Counted from the first letter of the stretch, positions 25,508 to 36,800 are shown. The stretch: DNA of 64,000 bases from Microcoleus vaginatus PCC 9802 (GCA_022701275.1 CP031740.1:1933001-1997000), one strand, 5' to 3'. Numbers and translations: made by a program. The notes: a model not told the origin generated them from the sequence alone.

Positions 25508-26116
25508 ATGGCCGAAATAACTAAAGAAGAAATGCGCGAACGGCTGGGAAATATCGACCAGATTCGCGATATAATTTTTGGAGCGCAGCTTAGAGAATAC
25601 GATAATCGCTTCGATAAAATAGATTCCGACTTGTCCATGATGCAGCAAGATATGCAAAGTCGCATCGAACACGTGAAGACAGTTCTGTCTGCAGAAATGA
25701 AGGTGGCCGTTGATTCGTTAGAAAAGAAAGTTAAATCGCTCACCTCAAACACGCAAGAAGAAAGCGCCGACCTCCGTCAGCAAATCGATCGCGTTAACCG
25801 CAAATTCTCCAGCAACATGGAAGCCCTAGACGAGGCGATCGACAATCAAACCAGTTCGCTTCGCGACGAACTCTCCAAAACCAGAGATCGACTATCTGAA
25901 GAAAGCCGCACTTTGAAAACACAAGTGTTTGAAGAGCTCGATCGTCGCTTTTCCATGCTCAGAGATGTTAAAGTTTCTAGAGACGACATGGCAGAAATTC
26001 TGTTTGAACTCGGCATGAGGCTCAAAGGGACAGAATTTGTACCCGAACTTAAAGGCGCTGCTGATAATAAGTTAAATACCGAATTTCTGTTGCCGGAGCG
26101 CCACCATAACGGATAA
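25508..26116 (+). CDS. Coiled-coil protein, first gene of the GTPase signalling cluster
   Basis: 202 residues from ATG 25508 (MAEITKEEMRERLGNIDQIRD) with TAGGT-type spacing upstream; the open frame reaches back to 25334 without conviction. Residues ~20-150 are continuous heptads (DNRFDKIDSDLSMMQQDMQ, VDSLEKKVKSLTSNTQEE). The end (SRDDMAEILFELGMRLKG) may be a small globular helix pair. No signal peptide. It resembles cyanobacterial coiled-coil proteins found next to OmpA/GTPase genes; partner binding by coiled coil is inferred. The next gene starts 6 bp later. Confidence 0.85.
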   Translation: MAEITKEEMRERLGNIDQIRDIIFGAQLREYDNRFDKIDSDLSMMQQDMQSRIEHVKTVLSAEMKVAVDSLEKKVKSLTSNTQEESADLRQQIDRVNRKFSSNMEALDEAIDNQTSSLRDELSKTRDRLSEESRTLKTQVFEELDRRFSMLRDVKVSRDDMAEILFELGMRLKGTEFVPELKGAADNKLNTEFLLPERHHNG

Positions 26117-26122
26117 TAACGC

Positions 26123-28840
26123 ATGGCTTTACCGAAAGAAAATCCGGCTGACGACAATGAGTTAGAGGGTTTTGTTTCTAAACCTGACGAGTCTGCTGCC
26201 GATGCAGCAACCCAGCTAGAACCCTTGCTGAATCTGTTAGTCGATCTCAAAATTATTGCAGGTTCCAACCAGCAAAATGCAGAGATCGAAGATGACAGCA
26301 GTGGCGAAAATAATCAAGCTGGGGCCCTCGGCGGGTTGATGGATTTGTTAGGTATTTCCTCAGAAAAGCAAGAGGAAGTTGCAGCGAGTGTGCCCGAAAC
26401 TGGCGACGATCGCCAACCGGAGTCTGGCGATTCCCCGCCTGTTGCAGACGAGTTAAAAAGTTTGCTGTTGACTACTCACAAACTCAACACTTCAGAACTG
26501 GAAAAAGGCTATTCCTCAGCTAAAACTATAGATGTTTCCGCGATCGTCCAGCCGGATTTGGAGGAGGAATTACAGCCTGTCGAAGAATTGTCTAACTTGA
26601 CAATAAAAGATTCTCTACAGGAAGTACAGGATCAAAAATCCCACGGGCTCGATCGGCAACAAGATGTTGCCCCTCCCGAAACCGAGTCACAATCCTCGGA
26701 AATTCCCGATAATCCCATAGTTTCCCCAGTCTCAGAGCCACCAGAAACTGCATATTTAGAGCCGGTGGTTGCTTCGCTTCAATCGATGCCAAACTTGGTA
26801 GAACAGCCCACACCGATATCGCAGCCAGGAGAAATATTAGGCCAAATTAAACAGGATTTAAATGAAGCCGACAGCGCGATGGAAAGGCTGCAAAATCTGA
26901 TGTTTGGCGAGCAAATCTCCGATATCGAGCAAGTGAAAAATCTGCTGGCAGAAAACGATTTGCCGGGGGTGCGCCACCTGATGGCAACAATCGACGATAA
27001 ATTAGGAAAATTGGAGCACCAAATCTACGAGCCCCAAGAGTTGATTGAGTTGATGCTGCCTTGGATCGCAGAAATTCTCAGCCGCAAAATTGCTGATTCG
27101 AGAGAAGAAGTTGTTAACGCGATAGTGCCAATTATTGACGAAGTGATTAGGGCAAAAACTCAGGAAAACAAGTCGGCAATGAGTGCGGCAATAGCTGAGC
27201 TGCTTCCCGAGGCACTGGCTCAACAAATAGTGAATTCGCCAGCGGATATTGCTAATGCGATCGCCCCAGAAATCGGTTTGGCAATTAAAGAGCAAATTCG
27301 CCTGGACAAAGAGTCGATCGTCCAGGCCCTCGCACCAGAAATGGGCAAAACGATTACAGCCCAAATAAAACTCGAACGCGACTCTATGGTGGATGCGCTC
27401 TATCCCGTAATTGGCAGTACAATTTCCCGATACATGGCAGAAGCTATCAAGACAATCAATGAAAAAGTGTCAAATGCCATCAGCGTCGAAGGATTCCAGA
27501 GAAAAATTCGCTCCAAAGTACAAGGAGTCTCCGAAGCTGAATTAATCCTCAAAGAATCAGTACCCTTTACCGTCCAAGCAGCCTTCTTAATTCACAAAGC
27601 ATCTGGCTTGATAATTTCCGAAGTTCAAAACTCAGAAAGCTACCAGTTAGAATCAGAAATGGTAGCAGGAATGCTCACAGCTATTCGCAGCTTTGTTAAC
27701 GACTGTATCGTTGGGCCGGGAGAAGTTTCCGAACTAAATCAAATTGAATACGGCGACTCCAAGATTATGCTAGAAGTAGCGGGATATTGCTACATGGCCG
27801 TCGTGATTAAAGGAGAACCGCCCGACTCTTTTATCAAGAAAACACGAGAAACCGTTAGTAATCTCATTCTTAATTACGCTAAAGTAATTCACGAGTTTAA
27901 CGGCGATCCGGGTACTATACCGGAGTCGCTGCACCCGTTCATAAAAACTTTATTCGACCCGCTGCAAAAAGAAAAATCAACAAAACCCCCGATCGCCCTA
28001 GCGGGTATTGGTTTAGCCGCCCTAAGCTTAATCTTAGTACCTTGGGGAATTTATCAGTACCGCAGCAGTGTTGAGCGCCGCCTCGAAGCTAATGCCGTCG
28101 CAGCTTTAGCATCCACTCCCGAATTAGCAGTTTACCGCTTAGATGTTGCAGTTGATGGCAAAACTTTAAAGCTAACGGGAAAGTTGCCAAATCAAGAATT
28201 GCGGGCACAAGCAGAAAAAATAGCCGCATCAACTGCACCGAAATTGCAATTAGATAATAGAATTATAGCTGTAGATGTCCCCCCAGATCCAGTTTTGACG
28301 GCGGCTGAGGTGCAGCGGATTACCGCCGTTTTGAACCAGAGAGAGGGCGTTTCTATTTCTACGCGGTATGGCGATCGCAAACTTACAGTAGAGGGCCGAG
28401 TTAGAGACAGTGCCGACGCACAGAAAATAGCTGAGTCCCTGAAGCAAATTCCCGGCGTTCAGTCGGTCATCAGTACCGTTAAATTAGAGCCGGTGAAAAT
28501 TACAACCCGCATCTACTTCGAGCAAGGAACGACAAAATTAGACTCAACAGATGAAGAAATCATCGCCCGTGTCAAAAATTTCATGGATCAATATCCTCAA
28601 AAACAGATTAAGATAATTGGGCACAGCGATCAAAGTGGAGAACTTGCTAAAAATCAACAGTTGTCGCTCAGACGTGCCACCGCCGTGCGAGATGCTTTAG
28701 TGCGGCAAGGTGCTAACCCGAAGCGACTCCAAACGGTTGGCGTGGCGCATCCTCCTGCCGACGTGGAACCCAATCAACCGCGAATTTTAAGCAGATGCGT
28801 GCTATTTGAACCAATAACTAAGACTATAAACAGTAAATAA
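26123..28840 (+). CDS. Roadblock/longin-like segment, TM helix, BON-like and OmpA domains
   Basis: 905 residues. Acidic disordered N-terminus (~1-250) with helical segments to ~470, including repeated units around ALAPEMGKTITAQIKLERDSM. Residues ~478-610 (FTVQAAFLIHKASGLIISEV, GDSKIMLEVAGYCYMAVVIK) read like a roadblock/longin fold. One membrane helix follows (~625-645, IALAGIGLAALSLILVPWGI), then two BON-like modules (~663-786) and a C-terminal OmpA peptidoglycan-binding-type domain (~792-896, IIGHSDQSGELAKNQQLSLRRA). Topology: the N-terminal part is cytosolic and the OmpA part periplasmic. Roadblock folds commonly regulate small GTPases, and a GTPase gene starts 2 bp downstream. Confidence 0.85.
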   Translation: MALPKENPADDNELEGFVSKPDESAADAATQLEPLLNLLVDLKIIAGSNQQNAEIEDDSSGENNQAGALGGLMDLLGISSEKQEEVAASVPETGDDRQPESGDSPPVADELKSLLLTTHKLNTSELEKGYSSAKTIDVSAIVQPDLEEELQPVEELSNLTIKDSLQEVQDQKSHGLDRQQDVAPPETESQSSEIPDNPIVSPVSEPPETAYLEPVVASLQSMPNLVEQPTPISQPGEILGQIKQDLNEADSAMERLQNLMFGEQISDIEQVKNLLAENDLPGVRHLMATIDDKLGKLEHQIYEPQELIELMLPWIAEILSRKIADSREEVVNAIVPIIDEVIRAKTQENKSAMSAAIAELLPEALAQQIVNSPADIANAIAPEIGLAIKEQIRLDKESIVQALAPEMGKTITAQIKLERDSMVDALYPVIGSTISRYMAEAIKTINEKVSNAISVEGFQRKIRSKVQGVSEAELILKESVPFTVQAAFLIHKASGLIISEVQNSESYQLESEMVAGMLTAIRSFVNDCIVGPGEVSELNQIEYGDSKIMLEVAGYCYMAVVIKGEPPDSFIKKTRETVSNLILNYAKVIHEFNGDPGTIPESLHPFIKTLFDPLQKEKSTKPPIALAGIGLAALSLILVPWGIYQYRSSVERRLEANAVAALASTPELAVYRLDVAVDGKTLKLTGKLPNQELRAQAEKIAASTAPKLQLDNRIIAVDVPPDPVLTAAEVQRITAVLNQREGVSISTRYGDRKLTVEGRVRDSADAQKIAESLKQIPGVQSVISTVKLEPVKITTRIYFEQGTTKLDSTDEEIIARVKNFMDQYPQKQIKIIGHSDQSGELAKNQQLSLRRATAVRDALVRQGANPKRLQTVGVAHPPADVEPNQPRILSRCVLFEPITKTINSK

Positions 28841-28842
28841 TT

Positions 28843-29382
28843 ATGTCAGTTACTATATCTAAAAAAATGTGCATGATTGGCGATTTTGGCGTGGGCAAAA
28901 CCAGCCTGATCCGCCGTTTTGTCGATCAGAAATTCAGCGACGAGTACCTGTCCACTGTGGGAGTAAAAATTTCCCGCAAAATCTTAGAATTAGAAGGCGT
29001 AAAACAGCCGGAAATAGTCACAAAAGCACAGTTGCTAATTTGGGACTTAGAAGGACATACAAAATTCAAAGGAATAGCACCGACTTACTTGCAGGGAGCT
29101 AGCGGCGTTTTAATCGTTGCCGATGTCACCCGCTCCGAAACAGTTGAGCGAATCTCCGAACACATTCAGCTTTTTTCTTCAGTCAATCCTAAAGGTTCAA
29201 TAATCGTCGCTTTGAACAAAGTAGACTTGATTGAGGAGGAAAAATTGGCGCTGCTAGTGGAAATATCCCATGCGATATGTCAAGACAAAGTAATAGCAGT
29301 TTACACGACATCTGCTAAAACAGGCAAAGATGTTGACGAAATTTTCTATAAACTAGCTTACACAATGATAGAACCAGTATGA
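28843..29382 (+). CDS. Ras/Rab-like small GTPase
   Basis: 179 residues with all GTPase motifs: G1 GDFGVGKTSLI, switch I region DEYLSTVGVKI (Thr conserved), G3 WDLEGH (DxxG; Glu before Gly, with His in place of the usual catalytic Gln), G4 NKVD, G5 SAK. It lacks a prenylation tail. His at the Ras-Gln61 position suggests slow intrinsic hydrolysis that could need a partner. It overlaps the following kinase gene by 4 bp (ATGA) and follows the roadblock/OmpA gene by 2 bp, implying one functional unit. Confidence 0.93.
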   Translation: MSVTISKKMCMIGDFGVGKTSLIRRFVDQKFSDEYLSTVGVKISRKILELEGVKQPEIVTKAQLLIWDLEGHTKFKGIAPTYLQGASGVLIVADVTRSETVERISEHIQLFSSVNPKGSIIVALNKVDLIEEEKLALLVEISHAICQDKVIAVYTTSAKTGKDVDEIFYKLAYTMIEPV

Positions 29383-30935
29383 ACCCCATTCTAAAAAAGT
29401 TATTGAACCCGCAACAAATAGAGTATTTTGTAGTAAATCACCATTTCATCATTCAGGAAACCTCCGCCAAAGTGCAGCATTATGCCGATACTCCGGGCGA
29501 CGCGATACCCGGTGCAGATGCTCGCATGAGTTTTCCCGAACTGATTGGCATTGAAAATATCCTCATGTCTATCATTATGGGACGGCTGCCGGGTTTTGAA
29601 GTCAAAGGTATCGCTCGGTTTGCCGACCAAAACCGCCCTTTATACTTTGATATGTTGGCTATCAAATATGAAGACGAACAAGAAGATGTGCCAAGTACAT
29701 TGCTAATTTTGATTGAAGATACCACCGAAAAGATGGTGATGAAGCAATCGTTGATTCAGAGCGCTAATGAAGCTAATCTTTTGGTTAGTGCCTTAGCCGC
29801 TTCTAAAGATTATATAGATAAAGTTATTCGTTCGATGGGCGATGCTTTGTTGGTGACAACAACATTAGGAACTATCAAAACAATCAATCAATCGGCCCAA
29901 TGGTTATTTGGGTATAGCGAAGCAGAATTGATCGGTCGCCCCCTGTCTTTAATCTTACTCGAAGAAACATTAATTTGCCAAGGTCGCCACCGCTATATTT
30001 TGTCTCAGAAAGAGCTGCGTAGAGAACTACAAATAGTCTGCACTAATAAAGCAGGAGAAGAAATTTGGGTAGAATTTTCCTGTTCGCCAATTCAGACCGA
30101 ATTAGAGGGACTTTACGATTTCATTTATATAGGCAGGGACATCACAGAACGCAAACAACAAGAAATAGAAATTCGCGGCTCTTTGGCAAAAGAGCAAGAA
30201 CTCAGACAGGTAAAATCTCGTTTTTTCTCAATGATTGCTCACGAATTCGGCAATCCTCTAAGTACAGTATTATTTGCTACTAAAATCCTCCAAGACTACG
30301 GCGACGAAATCACCCACGCCGAAAAACAAAAATACCTGCAACACGTTAAATCAGCATCTCAACAGATGGCTCAGCTATTAGATGACGTGCGGTTGCTTAG
30401 CAGCGCCGAAGCCGGAAAACTCGAATTCTATCCCGCACCAGTTGACTTAAAAAAATTTTGCAGCGAGTTAGTAGAATCAATTAAAATTAGTTATGGAAAA
30501 AATCATACAATTAACTTTATTTGTCAAGAATTAGTCACGCCCGCGACCAAAAATGATAACGAGTCGCAGGAAACGCAAAACTTGCCCGCACTAGATCCAA
30601 AATTGCTGCGGCACATCTTAACAAATTTGCTGTCAAATGCTGTTAAATATTCGCCGATCGACAGCAATATTTATTTTGAATTAAATTGCCAGAATAATGA
30701 AGAAGCTACATTTAAAATTAAAGACGCAGGCATTGGCATTCCTCTAGAAGACCAAGAACAACTGTTTGAATCTTATTACCGAGCCAAAAATGTCGGAAAA
30801 ATACCCGGTACAGGACTGGGTTTATCCATAGTCAAGCAGTGTGTAGACTTGCACGGAGGTCAAATCGAATTTTCCAGCGAGACAGGGTTAGGCACTACCT
30901 TTATAGTCAAAATTCCATTTTACCAACACAGATAA
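29379..30935 (+). CDS. PAS-containing histidine kinase
   Basis: 518 residues. An N-terminal module (~1-125, KKLLNPQQIEYFVVNHHFII) is shared with the adenylate cyclase encoded next. A PAS domain follows (~145-265, ending YIGRDITERKQQE), then HisKA with the phospho-acceptor in MIAHEFGNPLS (~288). The HATPase domain has the N box LLSNAVKYSP, DAGIGIP and GTGLGLSIVK. No membrane segment, so it is a cytosolic sensor, probably sensing a ligand or the GTPase state. Start codon overlaps the GTPase stop. Confidence 0.94.
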   Translation: MNPILKKLLNPQQIEYFVVNHHFIIQETSAKVQHYADTPGDAIPGADARMSFPELIGIENILMSIIMGRLPGFEVKGIARFADQNRPLYFDMLAIKYEDEQEDVPSTLLILIEDTTEKMVMKQSLIQSANEANLLVSALAASKDYIDKVIRSMGDALLVTTTLGTIKTINQSAQWLFGYSEAELIGRPLSLILLEETLICQGRHRYILSQKELRRELQIVCTNKAGEEIWVEFSCSPIQTELEGLYDFIYIGRDITERKQQEIEIRGSLAKEQELRQVKSRFFSMIAHEFGNPLSTVLFATKILQDYGDEITHAEKQKYLQHVKSASQQMAQLLDDVRLLSSAEAGKLEFYPAPVDLKKFCSELVESIKISYGKNHTINFICQELVTPATKNDNESQETQNLPALDPKLLRHILTNLLSNAVKYSPIDSNIYFELNCQNNEEATFKIKDAGIGIPLEDQEQLFESYYRAKNVGKIPGTGLGLSIVKQCVDLHGGQIEFSSETGLGTTFIVKIPFYQHR

Positions 30936-30992
30936 ATAGATTAATTTTAGATAGTGCGCTACCGAGGGCGCATTCACTACTAAAAATTCAAC

Positions 30993-33818
30993 ATGAAAAC
31001 CCTGTTAAAAAAGCTGTTAGTTCCCCCCCACTTGGAGTACCTAGCACTGGATAAAGACTTTTTAATCCAAGAAACCTCTATCAAAGTGCAGCGGTTTGGC
31101 GAGTGTCCCGAGGAAGTAGTCGCCGGCAACGATGTCCGCATTCCCTTTCCAGAATTGGTGGGAACTGAAGAAATTTTAATCGATATTTTTGAAAAACGTT
31201 TGCCAAATTTTGAAGTAAAAGCGATCACGCGGCTATTAGAAAATGGTTCGCGGCTTTATTTTGATATGTATATTGTCGATTTTGCCAATGACGAGAATTA
31301 TCCGAGATTAATTATATTTTTTCAAGATGTAACTGATAGGATGGCTTTAGAACAAACTCTAGTCCAAGCTACCAATGAAATGGATATTTTATTGAGTACC
31401 TTAGCCACTACTAATAATTATGTTGAAAAAATTATTACTTCAATGGCCGAAGTTTTGTTGGTAACAACAGCCTCGGGAAAGATTAAAAAAGTCAATCAAG
31501 CGGCTCAAGATTTGTTCGGTTACAGCGAATCAGAATTAGTAGGTCAGCAAATAGACGCTCTTGCTGCTTTTGGCTCCTCTTTGCAAGCAGTCAGCCAAGA
31601 GGAGCCTCAACAATCTCAAACTCACACCGAAGTAATTTGCACGGCAAAAAGCGGAAAAAAGCTCACAGTTTCGTTTTCGTGTACGGCGATTTCGACTGAT
31701 ATTAAAGGCGTTTCTGGCTCTTGGCCCGCCGTTCAAGATTTCGTGTACATCGGGCGCGATGTCACAGATAGACAGCGCGCCCGCAAGCGACAAATAACTC
31801 AGTACGTCACCACTCGCATCCTGTCGGCATCCGAAACAATCAAAAAAGCTATAGCAGCAATTCTGCCCGTAATTTGTGACAGCTTGGGATGGGATACTGC
31901 CGAACTTTGGATGCCAGAAGCTGGGGAAAAACTGCTGTCAGAAACTAAGAGAATAACTGCGGTTTCCGACCCCAATTTGCTTCGGTGCGTCGCCAGTTGG
32001 ACAAAACGCTCAGTTTCTATCCCCAAATTTGCCGAATTTACGGAACAAATGACTTGTGCGTTTGGCGAAGGACTACCTGGTTTCGTTTGGGCCAGCGGTT
32101 CCTCTCAGTGGATTGCCGATGTCACCAAAAGCGACAGTTGTATACGCCGCGAAATCGCTGCTGAAGAAGGACTGCACGGAGCTTTTGGTTTTCCAATTTT
32201 GGGCGACTACGACCCTGAAAATTCTGCCAAGTCTGTGTTGGGCGTGATAATTTTTTTCAGCCGCGAAGTGCAGTGTTTTGATGAAGAATTGCTCCCGATA
32301 ATCGCAACCATCGGCAGCCAACTCGGTCAATTCATCAAGCGCAAACAAGCGGAAATAGCTTTGCGGGAAAGCGAAGAACAACTGCGAGACTTATTTGAAA
32401 ATGCTACTGACTTAATTCAAAGTATTGGAGCAGACGGTCATTTTTTGTATGTAAATCGGGCTTGGCGGGAAACTTTGGGCTACACCGAAGCAGAAATTGC
32501 TCAAATGACTGTTTTTGATATCATTCATCCGAACAGTTCCCCCGAGTCTCTGGATATATTGTATCAAGCTCTTACCCAAAAAAGCGTCAATGAAAATACC
32601 TCGTATCCCGCCTCTATTGAAATAATATTTATCACGAAGACTCATGAAAAAATTTTGCTCGAAGGCAGCATAAGCTGTAAATTTGCGGCAGGTTCGCTAG
32701 TAGCGATTCGCGCTATTTTGCGAGACATTACTGCTCGAAAAATGACCGAAGACGCCCTAGCTAAATCTGTGTCTCTGCTGCTAGCAACTTTTGATTCTAC
32801 TGCAGACGGTATTTTAGCGATTGACAGGAGCGGAAAAATCGTCACTTTCAATCGACAATTTGTGGAAATGTGGGGCATACCTAATGAAGTGATGGCACTG
32901 CGAGACGACGCCACAACGATCGCCTTTGTCCTGAACCAACTCAAAGACCCCCAAGCATTTCAAGAGAGAATACAATCACTTTACGAGCAGCCAGAAGCCG
33001 AAAGTTACGACTTGTTGGAATTTCAAGACGGCAGATTTTTTGAACGCTATTCGCAACCGCAGCGGCTGGGAGATACAATTATCGGCAGAGTCTGGAGTTA
33101 CCACGACATTACGGAACGCAAGCAAGCAGAAGATGCCCTGTGGGAAGAACAAGAAAAATCCGAAAAGCTGCTGTTAAATATCTTGCCCAAGGCAATAGCA
33201 GAACGCCTCAAGCAAAACGAAACTACTATTGCCGAATACTTTCCGGAAGTGACTGTTTTGTTCGCCGATATTGTGGGGTTTACTGCTTTGTCTGCCGTCA
33301 TGAATCCGATCGAACTTGTGGATCTCCTAAATAAGATTTTCTCAGGATTCGACCTTTTGTGCGAACGGCACGGTTTAGAGAAAATCAAGACCATCGGCGA
33401 CGCATACATGGCAGTAGGAGGACTGCCTGAACCCAGGGCAGACCACGCAGATGCGATCGCCAAAATTGCCCTAGATATGCAAGCAGAAATAGCCCAATTT
33501 AATGCTAACAATAATAAATATTTTAGCATCCGCATCGGCATTCACAGCGGCCCGGTTGTTGCCGGAGTAATTGGTATAAAGAAGTTTATTTATGATTTAT
33601 GGGGCGACACGGTAAATATTGCTTCCCGCATGGAATCTCAGGGTTTGCCTTGGCGGATTCAAGTGAGCGAAACTACTTATAAATTGTTGGATAATAAATA
33701 TTTGTTTCAGGAGCGAGGAATGATTGAAGTTAAAGGCAAAGGGGGAATGAAAACTTATATTCTCCTGGGTAGAAAATCAGGCAGCTCATCAGTCATCAGT
33801 CATCTGGCTGATGACTAA
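30993..33818 (+). CDS. Multi-sensor class III adenylate cyclase
   Basis: 941 residues. N-terminal module homologous to that of the preceding kinase (KKLLVPPHLEYLALDKDFLI), PAS (~140-255), GAF (~265-455), two more PAS (~460-715), a short coiled coil, then the cyclase domain (~735-935). The cyclase has both metal Asp (LFADIVGFT and IGDAYMAVGG), ATP-selecting Lys (LEKIKTIGDAY) and Asp (IYDLWGDTVN), and the Asn/Arg of NIASRM. Product should be cAMP, a motility and light-response messenger in filamentous cyanobacteria. No transmembrane segment. Confidence 0.93.
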   Translation: MKTLLKKLLVPPHLEYLALDKDFLIQETSIKVQRFGECPEEVVAGNDVRIPFPELVGTEEILIDIFEKRLPNFEVKAITRLLENGSRLYFDMYIVDFANDENYPRLIIFFQDVTDRMALEQTLVQATNEMDILLSTLATTNNYVEKIITSMAEVLLVTTASGKIKKVNQAAQDLFGYSESELVGQQIDALAAFGSSLQAVSQEEPQQSQTHTEVICTAKSGKKLTVSFSCTAISTDIKGVSGSWPAVQDFVYIGRDVTDRQRARKRQITQYVTTRILSASETIKKAIAAILPVICDSLGWDTAELWMPEAGEKLLSETKRITAVSDPNLLRCVASWTKRSVSIPKFAEFTEQMTCAFGEGLPGFVWASGSSQWIADVTKSDSCIRREIAAEEGLHGAFGFPILGDYDPENSAKSVLGVIIFFSREVQCFDEELLPIIATIGSQLGQFIKRKQAEIALRESEEQLRDLFENATDLIQSIGADGHFLYVNRAWRETLGYTEAEIAQMTVFDIIHPNSSPESLDILYQALTQKSVNENTSYPASIEIIFITKTHEKILLEGSISCKFAAGSLVAIRAILRDITARKMTEDALAKSVSLLLATFDSTADGILAIDRSGKIVTFNRQFVEMWGIPNEVMALRDDATTIAFVLNQLKDPQAFQERIQSLYEQPEAESYDLLEFQDGRFFERYSQPQRLGDTIIGRVWSYHDITERKQAEDALWEEQEKSEKLLLNILPKAIAERLKQNETTIAEYFPEVTVLFADIVGFTALSAVMNPIELVDLLNKIFSGFDLLCERHGLEKIKTIGDAYMAVGGLPEPRADHADAIAKIALDMQAEIAQFNANNNKYFSIRIGIHSGPVVAGVIGIKKFIYDLWGDTVNIASRMESQGLPWRIQVSETTYKLLDNKYLFQERGMIEVKGKGGMKTYILLGRKSGSSSVISHLADD

Positions 33819-33862
33819 AAGTGTTGCTAAAGTTAATTAGCAATACTTTTTGACCAAGACTA

Positions 33863-36800
33863 ATGGAACTTGCTAATTTGTCGGCAAATTTACGATCGCC
33901 CGACGAAGCTGTCGATCGCCACCCTGCCACGGTTGGGTCCTCGACTTCACTCGCAGAGGCGATCGCCCTGATGCGGCGGACGAGCAACCCTTGCCCACTG
34001 CCTAATTCACCTGCATTTTCCGACTCAAACGAAACTGTAAAAGCATCTATTAGTTGCGTCTTAGTTGTCGATGAAAATCAGCTAGTCGGACTGCTAAGCC
34101 CGGAAGATGTGCTGAACTTAGCCGCGGCCAAATACGGATGGCAAGGCATGAAAGTTGCCGACGCAATGACGCGGAATTTAATTGTCTTAAAAGAATCAGA
34201 ATTTACAGATCTTATTACCGCATTTAAGCTATTTTGTCAATACTCGATCGATTGCTTGCCAATTGTAGATGAACGGGGTCAGCCAGTAGGTATAGTCAGC
34301 GAAAAAAGGATTCGCCCAGCAATGTATAGCTGGATCGAGGCACGGCATCAAGAAATGGCAAAGCTCCAGGAACAATGGCAACTGTTAGAGGGCAATTGTG
34401 AACGAGAAAAAGTCAGCGATCGCCAAAATGCCGAAAGTGCCATGCAGCAGAGCGAGGCGCGCTACCTGGCGATTGTGGAAGACCAAACCGAACTGATTTG
34501 CCGCTACCTCCCAGACGGTAAAATAACTTTTGTCAATCAAGCTTACTGCCGTTATTTCGGCGTGCAGCCGTTGGACTTGCTCGGCAAATGCTTCCTGTCC
34601 CTGCTGCCAGAAGCAGACCGAGAAATTTTTCAACAGCAATATACTTCTGTGTCTCCCGACAACCCTATTTTTACCTGCGAACACCGAGTAATTTTGCCCA
34701 GCGGGGAAATTCGCTGGCAGCAGTGGATCGATCGGGCGATATTCGACGAGAGCGGACAAATCGTCGAGTATCAAGCTGCAGGCCGCGATGTCACGGATCG
34801 CAAACAAGCAGAAATCGCTTTGCAGCAGCTCAATGCAGAGTTAGAACTGCGAGTGCAGCAGCGGACACAATGGTACGAAATGGCAGTATCGGCCGGCAAA
34901 GTGGGGGTTTGGGACTGGAATTTGGAAACCGGCGAAATCTACATTGCTCCGTCTTTGAAAGCTTTGTTGGGCTATCAGGACGCAGAGATTCCCAACCGCA
35001 TGGAAAATTGGGTGTCTCACGTTCATCCCGACGATCGAGTTGCTGTCGAGGAAGCAGTAAAGGCTTATCTAGAGGGTGTGACAGACATTTATGAAGTAGA
35101 ACACCGGATGCTGCGTAAAGACGGCAGCACCTGCTGGATACTTGCCCGCGGCAGCGCGATCCGATCGGCTTGTGGCAAAGCATTACACCTGACTGGCACT
35201 GACACCGACATTACCGAGCGCAAATTGACCGAAGAAAAGCTCCAAAACTCCGAAGCAGAACTGCTGGCGCTGTTTAATGCCATGACGGATATCGTGCTGG
35301 TTTTCGACGCAAGCGGCCGCTACCTCAAAATCGCCCCCACGGCTCCCGAACTGCTGTACAAACCGGCTCCTGAAGTGGTGGGCAAAACCCTCGCCGAAGT
35401 CTTCCCAGAAGCGGAAGCTAATTTTGCCCTAGCCCACATTCGCCAAACATTGGCATCGGGGCAAACCCACAGAGTTGAATACAGGATGGAAATTGGCTGC
35501 AAGTTATTTTGGTTTGATGCCAGTATTTCGCCGCTGGAGTTCGATCGAGTGATGTGGGTCGCCCGAGACATTACCGCTCGCAAACACGCAGAAGCTGCAC
35601 TGCAAAAGAGCGAGGAAAAGTTTCGCAACTTATTTGACGATGCTCCGATCGCGCTTGGTTTGGCAAGCGTGCGCGACTACCGCACGATCAAAGTGAATGA
35701 AGCTCACCGCCAGATGTTGGGCTACAGCGATTCGGAGTTGGCTACCATGACTTTTACTGAACTCACGCATCCAGAAGATTTACAAGGAGATGTGGAGCAA
35801 GTCAAGCAGTTGGTGGAGGGCCATATTTCTCGCTTCCAAAGGGAAAAACGCTTGATTAAGAAGAATGGCGAGCTGATGTGGGCCAACTTGACGGTAACGC
35901 TGATCCGCGATCGCGAGGGCATTCCTCTCTACAGCATGGGGGCGATCGAAGATATCAGTTATCGTAAGCGGGCAGAAATGGAATTTCAGCAGTTAAAAGA
36001 ACGCCTGCAATTTTTACTGGGTTCTAATCCGGCGGTAATTTTTACAGCCGCACCGATAGGGGACTTTTGTACTACTTACATCAGCGACAACGTTCAGACA
36101 ATCCTTGGCTACGACCCCCAAGAATTGTTAGCAGATTGTAAATTTTGGTCTAGCAGGATTCACCCTGAAGATCGGCCACAATTTCTAGTAAATTTTTTGG
36201 ATTTGTCCGCAGAAAAAAATTGCATTTCCGAGTATCGTTTTCTACACCAAGACGGAATTTACCGCTGGCTAAGGACGGAACTAAAACTATTGGTTGACAG
36301 CAGGGGCATTCCGATCGAAATTATTGGTTACGCCGCTGATATCAGCAATTCTAAATACGCCGAACTCGCTAGGGGGCAGCAGTTCGAGCAAGAACGGCTT
36401 GTGGAGGCGATCGCCCGTCGTGTCCGCCAGTCTTTGCAATTAGAGGAAATTCTCAACACCACGGTTGCGGAACTCCAGCAAGTATTATTAGCCGATCGAG
36501 TTTTGGTTTATCAACTTTTACCCAAAAGGGGCGGGCGAGTCATTGCTGAAGCCGTGGCAGAAGGATGCAGCCAACTCGTGGATAGATATTTTGGCGAAGA
36601 GGTTTTTCCGCCCCAAAGTTATCAGCTTTATTTGCAAGGGCGAATTTCTGCGATCTCCGAACTAGATGACCCCTGCATTACACCTTGTGTGATGGAGTTT
36701 ATGAAACAAATTCAAGTTAGGGCAAAGTTAGTAGTGCCGATTATTCAGCACAGCCAGGTTTGGGGATTGCTGATTGCCCACCAATGCGATCGGCCTCGTG

